From the NCBI GenBank assembly GCA_034638255.1, contig JAWPGT010000020.1, forward strand, positions 372,001-436,000: 64,000 bases of DNA. The letters are read 5' to 3'. Positions 12,035 through 23,035 of the stretch are shown in pieces. The stretch's first letter is position 1; the number at the start of each line of letters is the position of its first letter. The notes under the pieces are model-generated. The model had not been told where the DNA came from. It worked only from the letters and a program-made list of their open reading frames with translations, and ran no database searches. Source of the stretch: Coprinus comatus (taxonomy: Eukaryota > Basidiomycota > Agaricomycetes > Agaricales > Agaricaceae). Made by a program: the position numbers and the translations under genes.

Positions 12035-13579
12035 TCATGTAGAATACAACCGTCTTCCAGACGATTCATACACCCGTACTACAACATACTTATCCTGTAA
12101 ATTCAAAACCGACTTTACAAACATCTTTACAACTTTAGCATAATCCCTTCGTCTTCTAACCGCTTCATCATCAAGTCTGCTCTGTCCACATACCAAAGAA
12201 ATATTCAATTGCTTCAGCTTCTTACAATGTACCAAATTCCCAACACATAACATCCACATTGCCCCAATGTCATATATTGGATCCCTAGGTCCAAACTGGC
12301 AGACACTGAAGTAGCTTGCTCGGCCGATACTAGATGATGATGATTGTGGCAAAGTTGGGGCTTTCTTCTGCGAGTATTTGAAGTCACCATGCAGTTTGAT
12401 ATCAATCGTCTCAAGATTTGGTGCTGTACTTGATGCTGAGTTTAGGATGGACTGAATCCACCAAGTTTCCATTGAATTATCTTGGGCGGGCGGAAGCCCC
12501 GATACGCTAAGGTGACGAAGTTTCAAGAACCTTGTGGTTAAAAACCATTCACCATCTGGCATTTGGATCAGTAATAGCGAGGACGAGGGTTGAAAAAAGA
12601 AGCGTACATTTAATACCTTTTCGAGAGACGCGGCAAAAAAAATAGTTCCCAAATGAGACAAAGAGTTAAGATTAATCAATAGCAATTGCGTACATGTAGG
12701 CAACTCATCCAAATTCTCCTCTGAAGGAGGAATAACAGGTTGATGCTGTCGTTCTTCCAACTCTAATTCCTCCAAAGCATCAACCCTCTCTATGATATCA
12801 CCAATATCATACCGTCCCGAATTTATCATTTTCAACCTCTTCACCTTCCTAACATCCAACACACAGTCCTCTATCGCAATCCATTTAGGAACAAAATGGG
12901 GTATGGCCTCAACACTATTCTGAGCGTCAAGGTCATTCCATACTATTAACCCAGGAAATCCCAATGTGAGATTTTCTGGAGAAATATGTTGTCTAGAAGT
13001 TCCCCAAGGACATTTAGGAGGATATGGTATGAGTGGCAATTGAGAAAAGTTTCCATCATCAAAAACACTATGTTGAGGAATTTCGGTAAGTCCAAGATGT
13101 TTCAAACCCTTTGCTTCTCCCAAAAGATACTGCAAGTCATCTACTCGTTGAAATCCAGTATTATCAATATCCAACGATTTGAATCCAGGTTGAGAGATGA
13201 GATTTCGGAGTGAAATGATGAAAGGAGAGGGATATGTGTGGATTACACGGAAACCAGTGAATATAATTGAGAGTGATTCCAGTTTTGTTAAATGGGGTAT
13301 TAGATCCAGTAGGTATTTTTCGTCTGCGTCAAATATGAGATGACGAATGAGTAAGCCATAGTTGCTTGACCGTAACGTCCGCATTAAGTGTCGTTGTTTT
13401 AGATTTTGCTTGTTTGCCATATGGTTGATCAATCGAATACATCTGTATAGCAATGGATGGGCGAGCGAGGATAGTACTGGAGATGCAAGAGTACAAGCAA
13501 ACAGCGCAGCACTGTCGAAGTCATCGGCTAAGAATGACAACGTGTGGGCCAGGATTTCTGGAGGAGGCGTAATAGTCAT
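12035..13579 (-). CDS. F-box-like/LRR protein, paralog A
   Basis: Member of the local F-box-like family. F-box proteins usually recruit substrates to SCF ubiquitin ligases through leucine-rich repeats; here that role is inference. The start is ATG 13579 (MTITPPPEILAHTLSFL), chosen because the paralogs begin the same way. An F-box-like helix region (residues about 5-45) precedes LRR-type segments (LIPHLTKLESLSIIF, LGEAKGLKHLGLTEI, KVKRLKMINSGRYDIG). It can be read as one open frame. Comparison with three paralogs instead supports exons 13579-12694, a 9-nt micro-exon 12616-12608 and 12555-12035. Both introns have GTACGC or GTACGC-like donors and AG acceptors, and splicing restores the family block KYGEWFLTTRFLKLRHL. 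Spliced length is 471 residues; the unspliced reading would be 514. The other paralogs' extra 3' intron is not evident here. Confidence 0.8.
   Translation of the reverse strand: MTITPPPEILAHTLSFLADDFDSAALFACTLASPVLSSLAHPLLYRCIRLINHMANKQNLKQRHLMRTLRSSNYGLLIRHLIFDADEKYLLDLIPHLTKLESLSIIFTGFRVIHTYPSPFIISLRNLISQPGFKSLDIDNTGFQRVDDLQYLLGEAKGLKHLGLTEIPQHSVFDDGNFSQLPLIPYPPKCPWGTSRQHISPENLTLGFPGLIVWNDLDAQNSVEAIPHFVPKWIAIEDCVLDVRKVKRLKMINSGRYDIGDIIERVDALEELELEERQHQPVIPPSEENLDELPTCTQLLLINLNSLSHLGTIFFAASLEKVLNVRFFFQPSSSLLLIQMPDGEWFLTTRFLKLRHLSVSGLPPAQDNSMETWWIQSILNSASSTAPNLETIDIKLHGDFKYSQKKAPTLPQSSSSSIGRASYFSVCQFGPRDPIYDIGAMWMLCVGNLVHCKKLKQLNISLVCGQSRLDDEAVRRRRDYAKVVKMFVKSVLNLQDKYVVVRVYESSGRRLYST
12608..12616 (-). 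other. Predicted 9-nt micro-exon of F-box-like gene A
   Basis: GTATTAAAT on the minus strand, flanked by AAAAG before and GTACGC after. Flanking introns are 77 nt (12617-12693) and 52 nt (12556-12607). The upstream exon ends in phase 1, exactly as in the three paralogs. Confidence 0.7.
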
Positions 13580-13952
13580 GGTATATGTGTAAAAGTGGTG
13601 GATAATTATTGAAGAATGTGATGTAGTGGGAGTTAGAACCTGCGTAGATGGCACAGAGAAGGCACTGCGCAGATCGCATCAACCACATATTTGCATCAAA
13701 AACGTGGCATCAGCACTTCAAAGCCTCAAGGCACTTACCAGGTACTTACTATACATATATCGTTTGAATTGGATCATATTTACAACGGATATACATAGCA
13801 CTGCGTGTTCTGGTTGTTACCGATAACACCTCTTTAGAAGGCCCGAAGTATATGTAGATCATAATTCTTCCGAAACCCAGGACTAACCAACTTCTAAGGC
13901 CGCGGTATTTCCTTGCCAATATTCTTAATGCAGCATTTGATTCCAATAATAT

Positions 13953-15735
13953 TCAAAACACAAACGAAGCTGGCACGAATATAATCATACTAGGAACGTA
14001 AGGTTTAAAAGTGTGACGATTAATCACTGCACTAGTCTCCGTATTACCACTACCATTCCGAATCGCCTCGAATTCCTAAAGAAACAAAGAGTACATGCAA
14101 AGTCTCAAAATGTGCAAATGCGAATAACGAATAACACTCACCTCTTTTGAAAGGGTCATATTCGGAGGCTTCAACAAAGTCCCAGACAAATCCCTAAGTT
14201 CCACATTGATACGTTCCTCCGGAAACCCAGAAAATCGATTTATAGACATTCTCGAAACATATGCATAAGTCCAACGTCTCATAACAGCAAACCTATCCAT
14301 ATCCGAAAGCATTTTCCCTTCCACAAACGAAATATTCAACTGTTCCAAATTAACACACCTCTTTATATTTTCACCACACAGCAAGGTCCATTGTTTCATC
14401 ATCAGTGTTAATGGAAGGTCATCATTGTCGTAGTTATAATCTACTGCGTGCATATTACAACAATTTTGGTCGTATTCGTATTCGTTATCATTTTGTGTTG
14501 AAAGTGAAGATGAGGAGTCGGATCGAGGCGTAAGAGGAAGTTGAAATTGTCCATGCTGTTTGAGAGATAACGTCCTGAGATTGGGTGAGCTTTTACCAAT
14601 AGCGTCTAACATCAAGACCATCCATGGTAATCCGGTTGATGTTGATCCTCTGACACAGTGTTTGTCAACAGGTATCATAGAAATACCAACATGCCGAAGG
14701 TTCGGGAAATGCCCATCTGTAAACCATTGGTTGGCTGAAATAAACAAAAATATGGGTTTATATTCATGTCTTAGATCTTGATAAGGATCTACTCACAAGT
14801 TTTTCCTGCGAGTTATGAACATCAGTAGAGAAGTAGAAAGGAGTGAAAAGGGAAACATTCATAAACTTACTTTTAGTTACCAAGTCCCCAAAGTCAATCA
14901 TAAACTCCGGAATCTTCTCGTCCTCTTTTTCTACCAACTCCAAACATTCCAAAGTATCCATAACTTTCTCCGTAACACCTCCAACGTTATACCATCCGGA
15001 ATTCACCATCTTCAATTGCCTCAACTTCTCAACGCTAACCACACAATCACTTTTTTTTAGCCAATTCAGAATAGGATGAGGTGCAGGACCTCTCGATATA
15101 GCAAACATTCTAATTTGTCGGAATCCCAATGAAAGGCTTTCAAGAAAAATGGGGGGTATAGTGCAAGGACTAGGAGGAGAGGCCACGGCCATGGATTTCT
15201 TTGTGAAAGATGAAAGAGCACCTGTATCCGCTAAATCGAGTCTAAGATGTTTAAGATCATTCGCTCCTTTCAAAATATGTTGCAAATCCCCAACTCCTCC
15301 TTCAAGTTGATAATTATTAATATCAAACGAGACGAAACCTGGTTGAGAAATGAGTTTGTTTAGAACGGAGATGAGAGGATTAGGATATGAAGGAAGTGTA
15401 CGAATGTACATAGATCGAGTGGATTTGAGTGTGAGTGATTTCAAGTTTGTCAGGTGGGGTGCCATTTCCAACAAGTCCTCTACGTTCCCATCCAATGTGA
15501 GGCGATGGATTAATGATCCATAATCGTACGTGCTTGATTTAAGTGTGTGTAATAGTAGGAGATCTTGTTGACGGTTTTGTTTTTTCGTACTCCTTGGACC
15601 GAGTTCGATGAATCTGTAGATATAACGATGTGCGATAGCACACAATACCGAAGAAGTAACTGTGCATGTAAGTAAAGAAGTGAAATCGTCCTGTAAATGT
15701 GAGATGATTTGATCTAGTACTTCTGGTGGTGTCAT
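13953..15735 (-). CDS. F-box-like/LRR protein, paralog B
   Basis: Second copy of the family, on the same strand as gene A and about 370 bases upstream of it. The start is ATG 15735 (MTPPEVLDQIISHLQDD). Exons are 15735-14871, micro-exon 14805-14797, 14734-14142 and 14075-13953, giving 529 residues in consistent phase. The N-terminal F-box-like region is followed by leucine-rich segments (LEMAPHLTNLKSLTLKS, LKGANDLKHLRLDL, KLRQLKMVNSGWYNVGG). After the micro-exon comes NQWFTDGHFPNLRHVGISM. The C-terminal block ERINVELRDLSGTLLKPPNM aligns with paralog C (LNCISVVMRDMLGNGWTF). The last exon adds EEFEAIRNGSGNTETSAV and ends at the TGA at 13953. A TATA-like run lies about 50 bases upstream. Ligase-adaptor function is inferred from family. 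Confidence 0.8.
14797..14805 (-). other. Predicted 9-nt micro-exon of F-box-like gene B
   Basis: GAAAAACTT on the minus strand, between an acceptor CGCAG and a donor GTGAGT. Flanking introns are 65 nt (14806-14870) and 62 nt (14735-14796). It joins TK to KTSNQWF with no frame break; skipping it would also keep frame, since it is three codons long. Confidence 0.75.
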
Positions 15736-15783
15736 TGAAGTGAAGAGTGATGAGTGAAATCGCTTCGGAGAGTGACTTTGGAG

Positions 15784-15793
15784 TATATATATA
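15784..15793 (-). promoter_or_regulatory. TATA-like element of F-box-like gene B
   Basis: An alternating TATATATA run lies about 50 bases upstream of the ATG at 15735. Paralog D has a TATAAAT the same distance from its own ATG. The position, rather than the sequence alone, makes it a plausible core promoter. Confidence 0.4.
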
Positions 15794-16179
15794 AGTGTAG
15801 CCACAGAAAGTTGTGACAACCGCTGTAGAGTCTGAGGGCCACGCGGTCACTTGCAGGCCCATCGTAACATGAAATCTGTTGTTAATTTCCCGCTCTGAGT
15901 AGCAAAACCTGTGACAACTGAGGTGGATTCTAGACCGTGCAGTCACTGTACCACGAAGCATACTATTGCTTTGCGGGGTTGGGTTTGTACCGCACTCCGG
16001 TCCGTTTAAGACTAGACAAACGCCAAATGTCTTGACGAGTAACTGATAAGTTGGCGTGAGCCTGAAATAAGAGTATCTACTAAAGCAGACACGGGGTAAT
16101 TTAAAACGGAGAATCGGTGCCACCAAGTCTGTACTTACAATCGAGCGTAACATCATGATCAATAAGTGCCAGGATATCC

Positions 16180-16480
16180 ACCAATAGAGATCGGATACGT
16201 TTTTATGGTTAGCGCTAATATATAGCTCAAAGAAGAGACAAAGAACCCAACGTTTGGTGCTTGAGGTCATCCAGGCCCGCATAGACCTGAGATATTTGAT
16301 TTTGGATGGTCCACGAGGTAAACACGTGTGGGCATGACCAGGCCAATCTTGCGTATAACATTCTATCTGGAACACTGAACGTTCGAACGAGGTCATAGTG
16401 CTTAACAGTTTCAGGTTGATGGATGCAAAGAGTTGATTTCATGAATTGTCGGCCTTCCCCTGGTTTTCTTCGCTGTATAT
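16180..16480 (-). pseudogene. Possible degenerate MYND zinc-finger gene
   Basis: On the minus strand a frame reads VFQIECYTQDWPGHAHTC (about 16322-16375), which fits the C-terminal half of a MYND finger (C-x3-D-W-x2-H-x3-C). The following IKYLRSMRAWMTSSTK resembles the segment after the finger in fungal MYND proteins. The cysteines expected on the N-terminal side (CxxC, CxxC, YC) are missing: the position before the conserved EC is Gln, and no splice choice restored them. Upstream and downstream frames are not coherent. It could be a pseudogene, or a real gene whose first exon I failed to locate. Confidence 0.3.
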
Positions 16481-17002
16481 AGTATACATTCCATGACGTA
16501 TGTCACCTGGGGTGCTTTTAACTGCTCAGTGCTTCTCACTAATTGATGAACGAGAAGGTGGTTGAGTTCGAACCCGCGAAGGCTAGAAAAGATAAATTAG
16601 GAAACAGATCCAAGTAGATGGCGTAGCTATACTTGTCGTGCGTCTTATAGCTAATATTTATTGAGGCGATACCCCACATTCGCGTGAACCGAAAGAAAGG
16701 GAGACCAGTGGCGAAATTGTCAGTGAACAACGTATCAAGTTGACTTCAAGCGTTTGAACACTAATTAAAGGTCTCATGACCCAGAAGAAATAATAATATA
16801 CATCAGATCAATCGATCAATCGATCATGATGGATATAAATAATTTCCACAAAGATCCGGACATGTAAGCAGCATCGCATTTGGTAAACCTAGATAATTTC
16901 GCACCATCTCCTAGTATAACCCACTGAAATCACTCTATACCACAACCAACTCACATACTATCAACCTTACATTTTCTTAAAGGATACAAATCAAAGCAAT
17001 AC
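16481..17002. other. Intergenic, upstream of pyridoxal kinase
   Basis: No supported gene. ATCGATCAATCGATCATGAT (about 16809-16828) is a short imperfect direct repeat. The presumed pyridoxal kinase promoter and 5' leader lie in the last 150 bases. Confidence 0.35.
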
Positions 17003-18541
17003 ATGGTTCATGAACGTATTCTCAGTATCCAATCGCATGTCGTATTTGGTTATGTAGGTGGTAAAGCTGCTGTGTTTCCGTTACAGTGTTTAGGATATGA
17101 TGTAGATGTGAGTTTTCCTTTTATTTTCTTTCATTGGTGTTTGAAACTGAATGTAGTATCAAAAGGTGATTAATACCGTTAATTTCTCAAATCATGCTGG
17201 TATGCATCGCATATGACTCATACTCTCACATTTCTATTGAGTTTCCAAAAGTTTTCTAACATTGAGTTCATATAGGTTATGGACGAGCAGGAGGAACTAA
17301 AACTACTTCAGCGGAGCTAGACGCTATGTTCACAGCACTAGAAGATAATGAACTACTTTTGCCTACTCGACTTCTTACGGGATATATACCTGGTGCCGAG
17401 GCTCTTTCTGCTGTTGCAAAGATTGCAAGAAAGATGAAAAAGGAGACACCAGATTTGATTTATTTGCTTGATCGTACGTCAAACCCTTTGACTGGTTGAA
17501 AATGTGAACTTAGAAAGGCTGATTGAGGGGGATTTTGATATTTTTTTTGTAGCTGTGATGGGTGATGCTGGGAAGATGTACGTTGCTCCGGATGTGATAC
17601 CTGTCTATCGTGAGATGTTACCTTTGGCTACTATAATTACGCCAAATTGGTATGAAGTAGAGTGCGTAACTTGTTCTCTCTTTCAAATTCTCTGTGGTGC
17701 TAAATAATCGTTTCTCAGGGTCCTTACGGAGACGAAGATACAAGATATCGGTTCATTGCAGAAAGCTTTGCATATTCTACACGATAAATACCATGTCCCA
17801 AACGTGGTTATTAGTTCTATTCCCCTCAAACGATGGTTAATTCCCATTCTTCCATCTACAATCGAATTGCCAACACCGCCCACCTCCGGAGAAGATGACT
17901 CAGAAGAATACCTTTTCTGTCTTTCTTCTTCTACACAATCCGGTCTAACCGATATGCATACCAGCCAATGGGGTGAAACCAAAGAATACCCTACGCTATC
18001 TATAATACACGCGGCATGTGTTCCATTAATTCCAGGATATTTCTCTGGAGTAGGAGATCTCTTTTCCGCTCTTCTTCTTGCTCACTTTCATCCACACCTA
18101 ACACCCCATTCATCGTTACCTTCATCAAACATCGGTTCTCCTTCTCCTTCTCAAAGTGCTACCGGTACTTCCACACCATTATCATCAATATCATCACCAT
18201 CTCTATTACGAGTACCACCAGCAGCATCTGCTACACCACCACCATTACTAGGTCTCACAGAAACACCATTATCATACGCTGCTTCACTTGCTTTAACCAA
18301 GACACATACTATTTTATCCAATACGCATGATTATGCTGCTATTTTACCTATGGAGGAAAAGTTACCTTCGGATGATGAATTAGATTTGAAAGATCCTATG
18401 AGGAAGATTAAGAGAATGAGAGGAAGAGAGTTGAGGTTGGTTCAAGGACAAGATGTTATTAGAGGTATTGGATTGAAAAGGGAGGATGTTAGATGGATGG
18501 TTCCCTGGAATTCTTTTTGGAGAATTGAAGCAAAGGATTGA
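17003..18541 (+). CDS. Pyridoxal kinase (BUD16/PdxK family)
   Basis: Phosphorylates pyridoxal, pyridoxine or pyridoxamine with ATP in the B6 salvage pathway; cytosolic. The start ATG 17003 opens with [20 protein letters not shown], where IQSHVV and [13 protein letters not shown] are family signatures. Six exons are inferred. Exon 1 ends at 17107, and joins give [43 protein letters not shown] and [14 protein letters not shown]. The anion-hole/catalytic segment is [19 protein letters not shown] (about 18045-18095), with the catalytic Asp in GVGDLF. Directly after it an insertion of about 45 residues rich in Ser, Thr and Pro (about 18105-18245) interrupts the fold before [18 protein letters not shown]. 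The insert is probably a surface loop. The C-terminus [14 protein letters not shown] is family-like. Stop at 18541. Confidence 0.93.
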
Positions 18542-19160
18542 AGGTTAAAATTTATAGTATTTTGTATTTCTTGGATCATTTTAGGGATTGGCATATTCTT
18601 ATTTTATTTTTTAAATTACATTTACCACTAGAGGGATGATGAGACGGTTTGATCTTGCCGTATACCACCATCATGATCTGCATATGATGTACAATAAATC
18701 TCTTTATGAAATCATTTTGCGCAGTATTCTTTGCACAGACCAACACAGGATAAAATTAATAATAGGCAAGTTGCGGCACTACTCTGCGTTGTTATGCCTG
18801 TGTTATGCGGTCGGGCTTAGGAGAATAGGCATCCATCACGTGTACACTGCCCAGAGCCGCTGAGAGAGTCGTGCCGGAGCCGTGTGCTTGCTTATTCTTA
18901 TTTCCGCTTATATGGCCACTTAACCTGGTGTTATCTCTACCATCTTTCCTTCCCTTCAAATTTACAAGTAACCTATTCCATCAAGTCTACACAATCCATT
19001 CAGATTAAAAACCATAACTGACTGGGGCTACAACGACTCATCTACTCCAACGGAATCCACTACTACATTTGTGACACCCATAGCTACTGTATCAGTTGCT
19101 CCAACAGAGTCTGATAACACAAACCAACCTACTGCACAACAACCACCATCTACTTCTGCG
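18542..19160. other. Intergenic and possible 5' leader of the HUA1-like gene
   Basis: The first part is the AT-rich 3' flank of the kinase gene. From about 19020 an open frame (DWGYNDSSTPTEST) runs into the HUA1-like coding frame without an ATG, so a short upstream coding exon may exist here. Nothing else is supported. Confidence 0.35.
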
Positions 19161-20519
19161 ATGGCTTCCGCATCTACTACCTCCCCCGCCGTCCCAGCTG
19201 TAAACGTGACGTCATCAGCTGATAGTAGGACCCTGGGTATGGACGATCTTGAAGAGCCTCCTCCATACACACCCAGAGCAGACGCTACACAAGGAGAGCA
19301 GACGGTAGAATATGGACCTACAAGGCCTTTTCAACCACCGCCTGCACCGCCTGCACAACAATTACGACCTACACCAACACCTTATCTTACACCACACCCT
19401 ACAGGAGTATCACAGTCACATTCGGTTGGTTCGACTGGGAGAACTGGTGGTGGACTATGGAGACAGTTGACACAGTCTATTGACGAAATTGCTGCTCAGC
19501 TTGAGAGACAGATTAATGGTAATAGCAATAGTGGTCCAAGGTCTGGTTATGGTGTATCACCTCAACCTACAGGTGCTACTTCTTCTTCGTGGTCTTCATA
19601 TCCTGGTTCAGGGCCTTCAAGACCGGGACCAGTTTATGCTCCCCCCCGTGGCCGACCGCATCCACCACCCAATATGAATCAAAACCATTCAGTTCCAGGT
19701 CCACCGCCACCACCTAGACATCCCAGGACTAGGTCGGTTTCTTTACCGAATACGAATGATACTGCAGGTGGTCGCCCTACGTCTTCAGAATTTGCTAGAG
19801 ACTTTTATGCTGCAGGAGCGGATGTTAATGTGAATCAAGAGGAAAGCAGGAGTGAAGGATCACATACGCCGAATGTGGAGACAGGTCCAACGAAGACACC
19901 TGTTCCTGGAAGGCCTTTATTGAACCAAGGAAAACTATTGGTGTATCCTAAAGGGCATTCATGCGATAAATGTAAGCAGTCATTCGTTATCTACTTATCT
20001 ATATAACTGACACCACTGCACTGTCTTCTAGGTTTTAATACGGGATATAAGAATTATGATCCGACACATCCCTGTAGAAAATGTTGGTCGAAATACGGGA
20101 AACCATTCACTGGTCCATTAGCTTATTCCTACTCCAACACTTCTTCCACAACATCCAACACTCAGAATATAAGCCTTCAAAAACCCTTACCTAGACATAT
20201 TGCTTCACGTCCACCACCACCCCCTCCGAGACCTATACCTGTTCCATTACCTCCACCTCCACCAGGTCCTCTACAACACGTTCCTGGTAATTATGGGTAC
20301 ATGCCAAATAACTCTGGACCAAGACCGGGACCGGGACCTATGATGAGAATTAATTCAGGATATGCACCACCTCCGCCCGGTGCTATTGTTTATAGACCTG
20401 GTGATCCTAGGATTGGAGGGAATTTGTGTTGGAGTTGTAATGGGAAAGGTAGTATGAGGATTTTATTTGATTCGGTTGGTTGTCCAATTTGTGGAGGTAG
20501 TGGAAGGACTTTTGGTTAG
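19161..20519 (+). CDS. HUA1-like proline-rich zinc-binding protein
   Basis: The C-terminal half resembles yeast Hua1, a cytoplasmic protein with a J-protein-type zinc finger linked to actin patches. The ATG at 19161 (MASASTTSPAVPAVNV) is the first in frame; the open frame continues upstream without ATG, so a 5' exon may be missing. Exon 1 ends at 19971 and exon 2 starts at 20032, rebuilding CDKCFNTGYKN. The first half is disordered and Pro/Ser/Gly-rich, with a PPPYTP motif near residue 35 that could bind a WW domain. Zinc-binding pairs are CDKC and CRKC, then CWSCNGKG and CPICGGSG at the C-terminus; the last two fit the DnaJ CxxCxGxG pattern. RPGDPRIGGNLCW is a family hallmark. A trafficking or actin-patch role is inferred from the yeast relative only. 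Confidence 0.75.
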
Positions 20520-21286
20520 ATTAGGATTCTGACTATCTTGAGTTTGTGAATGTGGTGTAGTGATGTATGCATTTGGGTGTGGATATGGACACTGGGGTCC
20601 GTAGTTACTATTTACTAAGTACAATTTAGCGTATGTGTGAGTTACTTGGGGTTTTGAATGAGATTCATTGCATTCTGACATACAATATGTTGCATAAGGT
20701 TTCTTAGTAACATCTTCTGAATTAAATGCTTCTACATTTGTAGTTTCTTGTTCTCGGGTTCTTAGGTACAACCCACGCAACAGATTAAACGAACACTACA
20801 AGTGGTATGCACATGTCTGATTACTCTTACGTTCCTTACCCTCTAGGTATTTACAAAAATATAAATACGTAACTGATAAGTTCGAAGGATTAACAGTATC
20901 CTAGTTACTAGCATGACAAGGTGTCATAGTGTTTTAAAGGCGCATATATACAATAGCTTTTCAAGTTTTTGTTTTCCAAATACAAGGCTTTGATGTTGAC
21001 CGGATATTTCCGAAAATAAATTAAAAGTGATGACATTCAGTATGTTGTTTTCTCCCAATATCTCCCACTCATCACGTTATTACCGTTCTTCCACCCGGAG
21101 TGCTAACTTTGCCAGTGGACTGATATATACTCAACAACATAACACCATGTTTCTACGACAACTGACACATTAGCATAGGGCTCACTTCATGTTCGAGACT
21201 CGACTAACAACAGACAAGACCTCTTAAAGCAACCATGCACAACTTTCTATAACTTCTAAAATGATCTCAAAGTTTCCCGACTCTCA
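20520..21286. other. Intergenic, no supported gene
   Basis: AT-rich, with frames too short and motif-free to support. It contains the 3' flank of the HUA1-like gene and the promoter of F-box-like gene C. An ATG at 21261 opens a short frame unrelated to gene C's frame. Confidence 0.4.
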
Positions 21287-23035
21287 TTGGCAACACCCTC
21301 TCTTGAGGTGCTGGACAAAACTCTTCCCTACTTGACTGATGGTTTAGGTCAATATCACAATGCATTGATTGCATGTACTCTTGTTTCATCACGAATCTCC
21401 TTTCTTGCTCGACGTCACATTTACAAACACATCATATTGGGACCTCCTGATTTTGGAGAACGTCGACGAGAACGGTTATTACGCACTTTAAAATCAAGCA
21501 ACTACAATTATGGCTCATTAATCCAACAAATAGTAATGCATGGTCATCCGGACGATCTTGTAGAATTTTCACCTTACTTGATGAACCTCAAAAAACTATC
21601 ACTCTTACCATATCCAGATCCTGAAACCCCCACCGACATACCTTCTTATCCCGATCCAACTCTTATCGCTCTTCGTAGCATTGTTTCTCAACCTCAATTT
21701 ATAGCATTGGATATGATTGGATATTCGTTTATAGGAGGTGCTATGGATTTAGAATATGTGTTGGAAGGAGGGAAGAATCTTAAACATCTTGGTCTTCAAT
21801 TAACAACTATCAGTTTTGCTCCGGATAGGTTGTGTCGTGGTCTTAACGGATATCCACCTCCTTCGCCTCATCCTCAAAATAGAGATATTCCAATTCAAAG
21901 TTTGATGCTACGTGTGTCTTTGAATGGACATAGTGGTAGTGTGATTGATGGGAATATGGTTGATCCTGGTATTAGGTGGTTAGCAGGTGATGATTGTATA
22001 GTGGATATTGGGAATTTGAAGAAGTTGAAGTTGGTTGGGAATCCCGCTTGGATTAGGATCAATGAGGTTATGATGAAGTGTATGGATAGTTTGGAGGTTT
22101 TAGAAATGGTGGAATGTGATTTTGATGATGAAACTGCGGAAGAAAATGTTAGTTCGTTGGGGTTGGAACATTTTATGAATCAAAGTGAGTAATATTCGTT
22201 TTTACCCTTGCGCAATTCATTAATAATCTTGGTTCAACTTGTAGGAGATATCCGTAAGTCATAACCAACCTTCAAATAAATCTATATATTCAACTTCTGA
22301 TCTCTCCCCCTCAGTGGATGAATGGTTTCAACTTGAAACCTTTCCAAGACTTCGAAATATCGTTTTGGTAACAATTCCTTCGGAAGGGTTATCAATCCAT
22401 GGTTGTTCATCGATTGGAATGTTGTGGTTGCAATCGATATTAAATTATATTGATACGTTTGCACCGCGACTTCAAGGACTCGTAATGAACTTTAATGGTC
22501 ATTTTAATATTCCCTACCAGACGTTACTTCATCAATGTCAAATTCCGAGTCGACTCCAAACATTCTCCGAATCTCAAAACCACAATCACAATCAAAATAA
22601 CAACCCTAGACTTGACCATACCAACTTTCATATGAAAGCTGCCAAAGCCGACGCTCAAACATATCAATGGATACATTCAACATGGAATAATAATATCATT
22701 GGAAAAAGTAGTATAAAAGGATGTTCAAAGTTGAAAATGTTACAAATTATACTTTCAGAAAGGTTGTATACTTTTAATCAAATGGAGTTGGAGAAAAGAG
22801 AAAGACAGAGTGGGTATGCGTATAAATTGAAGAATGTGGTGAGTAGGTGTTCAGGGTTGGATTTGAATTGTATTTCGGTGGTTATGCGTGATATGCTTGG
22901 GAATGGGTGGACATTTGAAAGACCTGGTATGTTTATGTTTTAAATGAAATGATTGATTTTTATTAAATTGGGGGTTTTTTTGTAGTGGTAATAGTACCAG
23001 TGCCTAGGAAGTCGTCATCTCAAATGGAGTATTAG
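21287..23035 (+). CDS. F-box-like/LRR protein, paralog C, with a TTG at the usual start position
   Basis: Exons 21287-22184, micro-exon 22245-22253, 22315-22926 and 22986-23035 give 522 residues in consistent phase. The family N-terminus ATPSLEVLDKTLPYL aligns with TPPEVLDQIISHL of paralog B. The codon where the others have ATG is TTG, and the frame is closed by a TAA at 21257 with no upstream ATG. Translation might start at this non-AUG codon, from an unseen upstream exon, or not at all. Leucine-rich segments (LVEFSPYLMNLKKLSLL, LEGGKNLKHLGLQLT, IGNLKKLKLVGNPAW) and the post-micro-exon block LDEWFQLETFPRLRNIVLV match the paralogs. The final intron (22927-22985) matches paralog B's last intron in place, and the last exon reads VVIVPVPRKSSSQMEY. 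The rest of the frame is intact, so recent loss of the start is possible. Confidence 0.7.
22245..22253 (+). other. Predicted 9-nt micro-exon of F-box-like gene C
   Basis: GAGATATCC, preceded by TTGTAG and followed by GTAAGT. Flanking introns are 60 nt (22185-22244) and 61 nt (22254-22314). It encodes most of RDIL between NQ and DEWF. Confidence 0.75.

Noticed and set aside
15539..16396. A 285-codon minus-strand frame overlapping the start of F-box-like gene B
   Set aside because: It overlaps the 5' part of gene B in another frame and mixes intron-like and intergenic sequence. Only its first part (MYND half) resembles protein, which is reported separately.
16560..16600. GTTCGAACCC resembling a tRNA T arm
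   Set aside because: No cloverleaf could be built around it.
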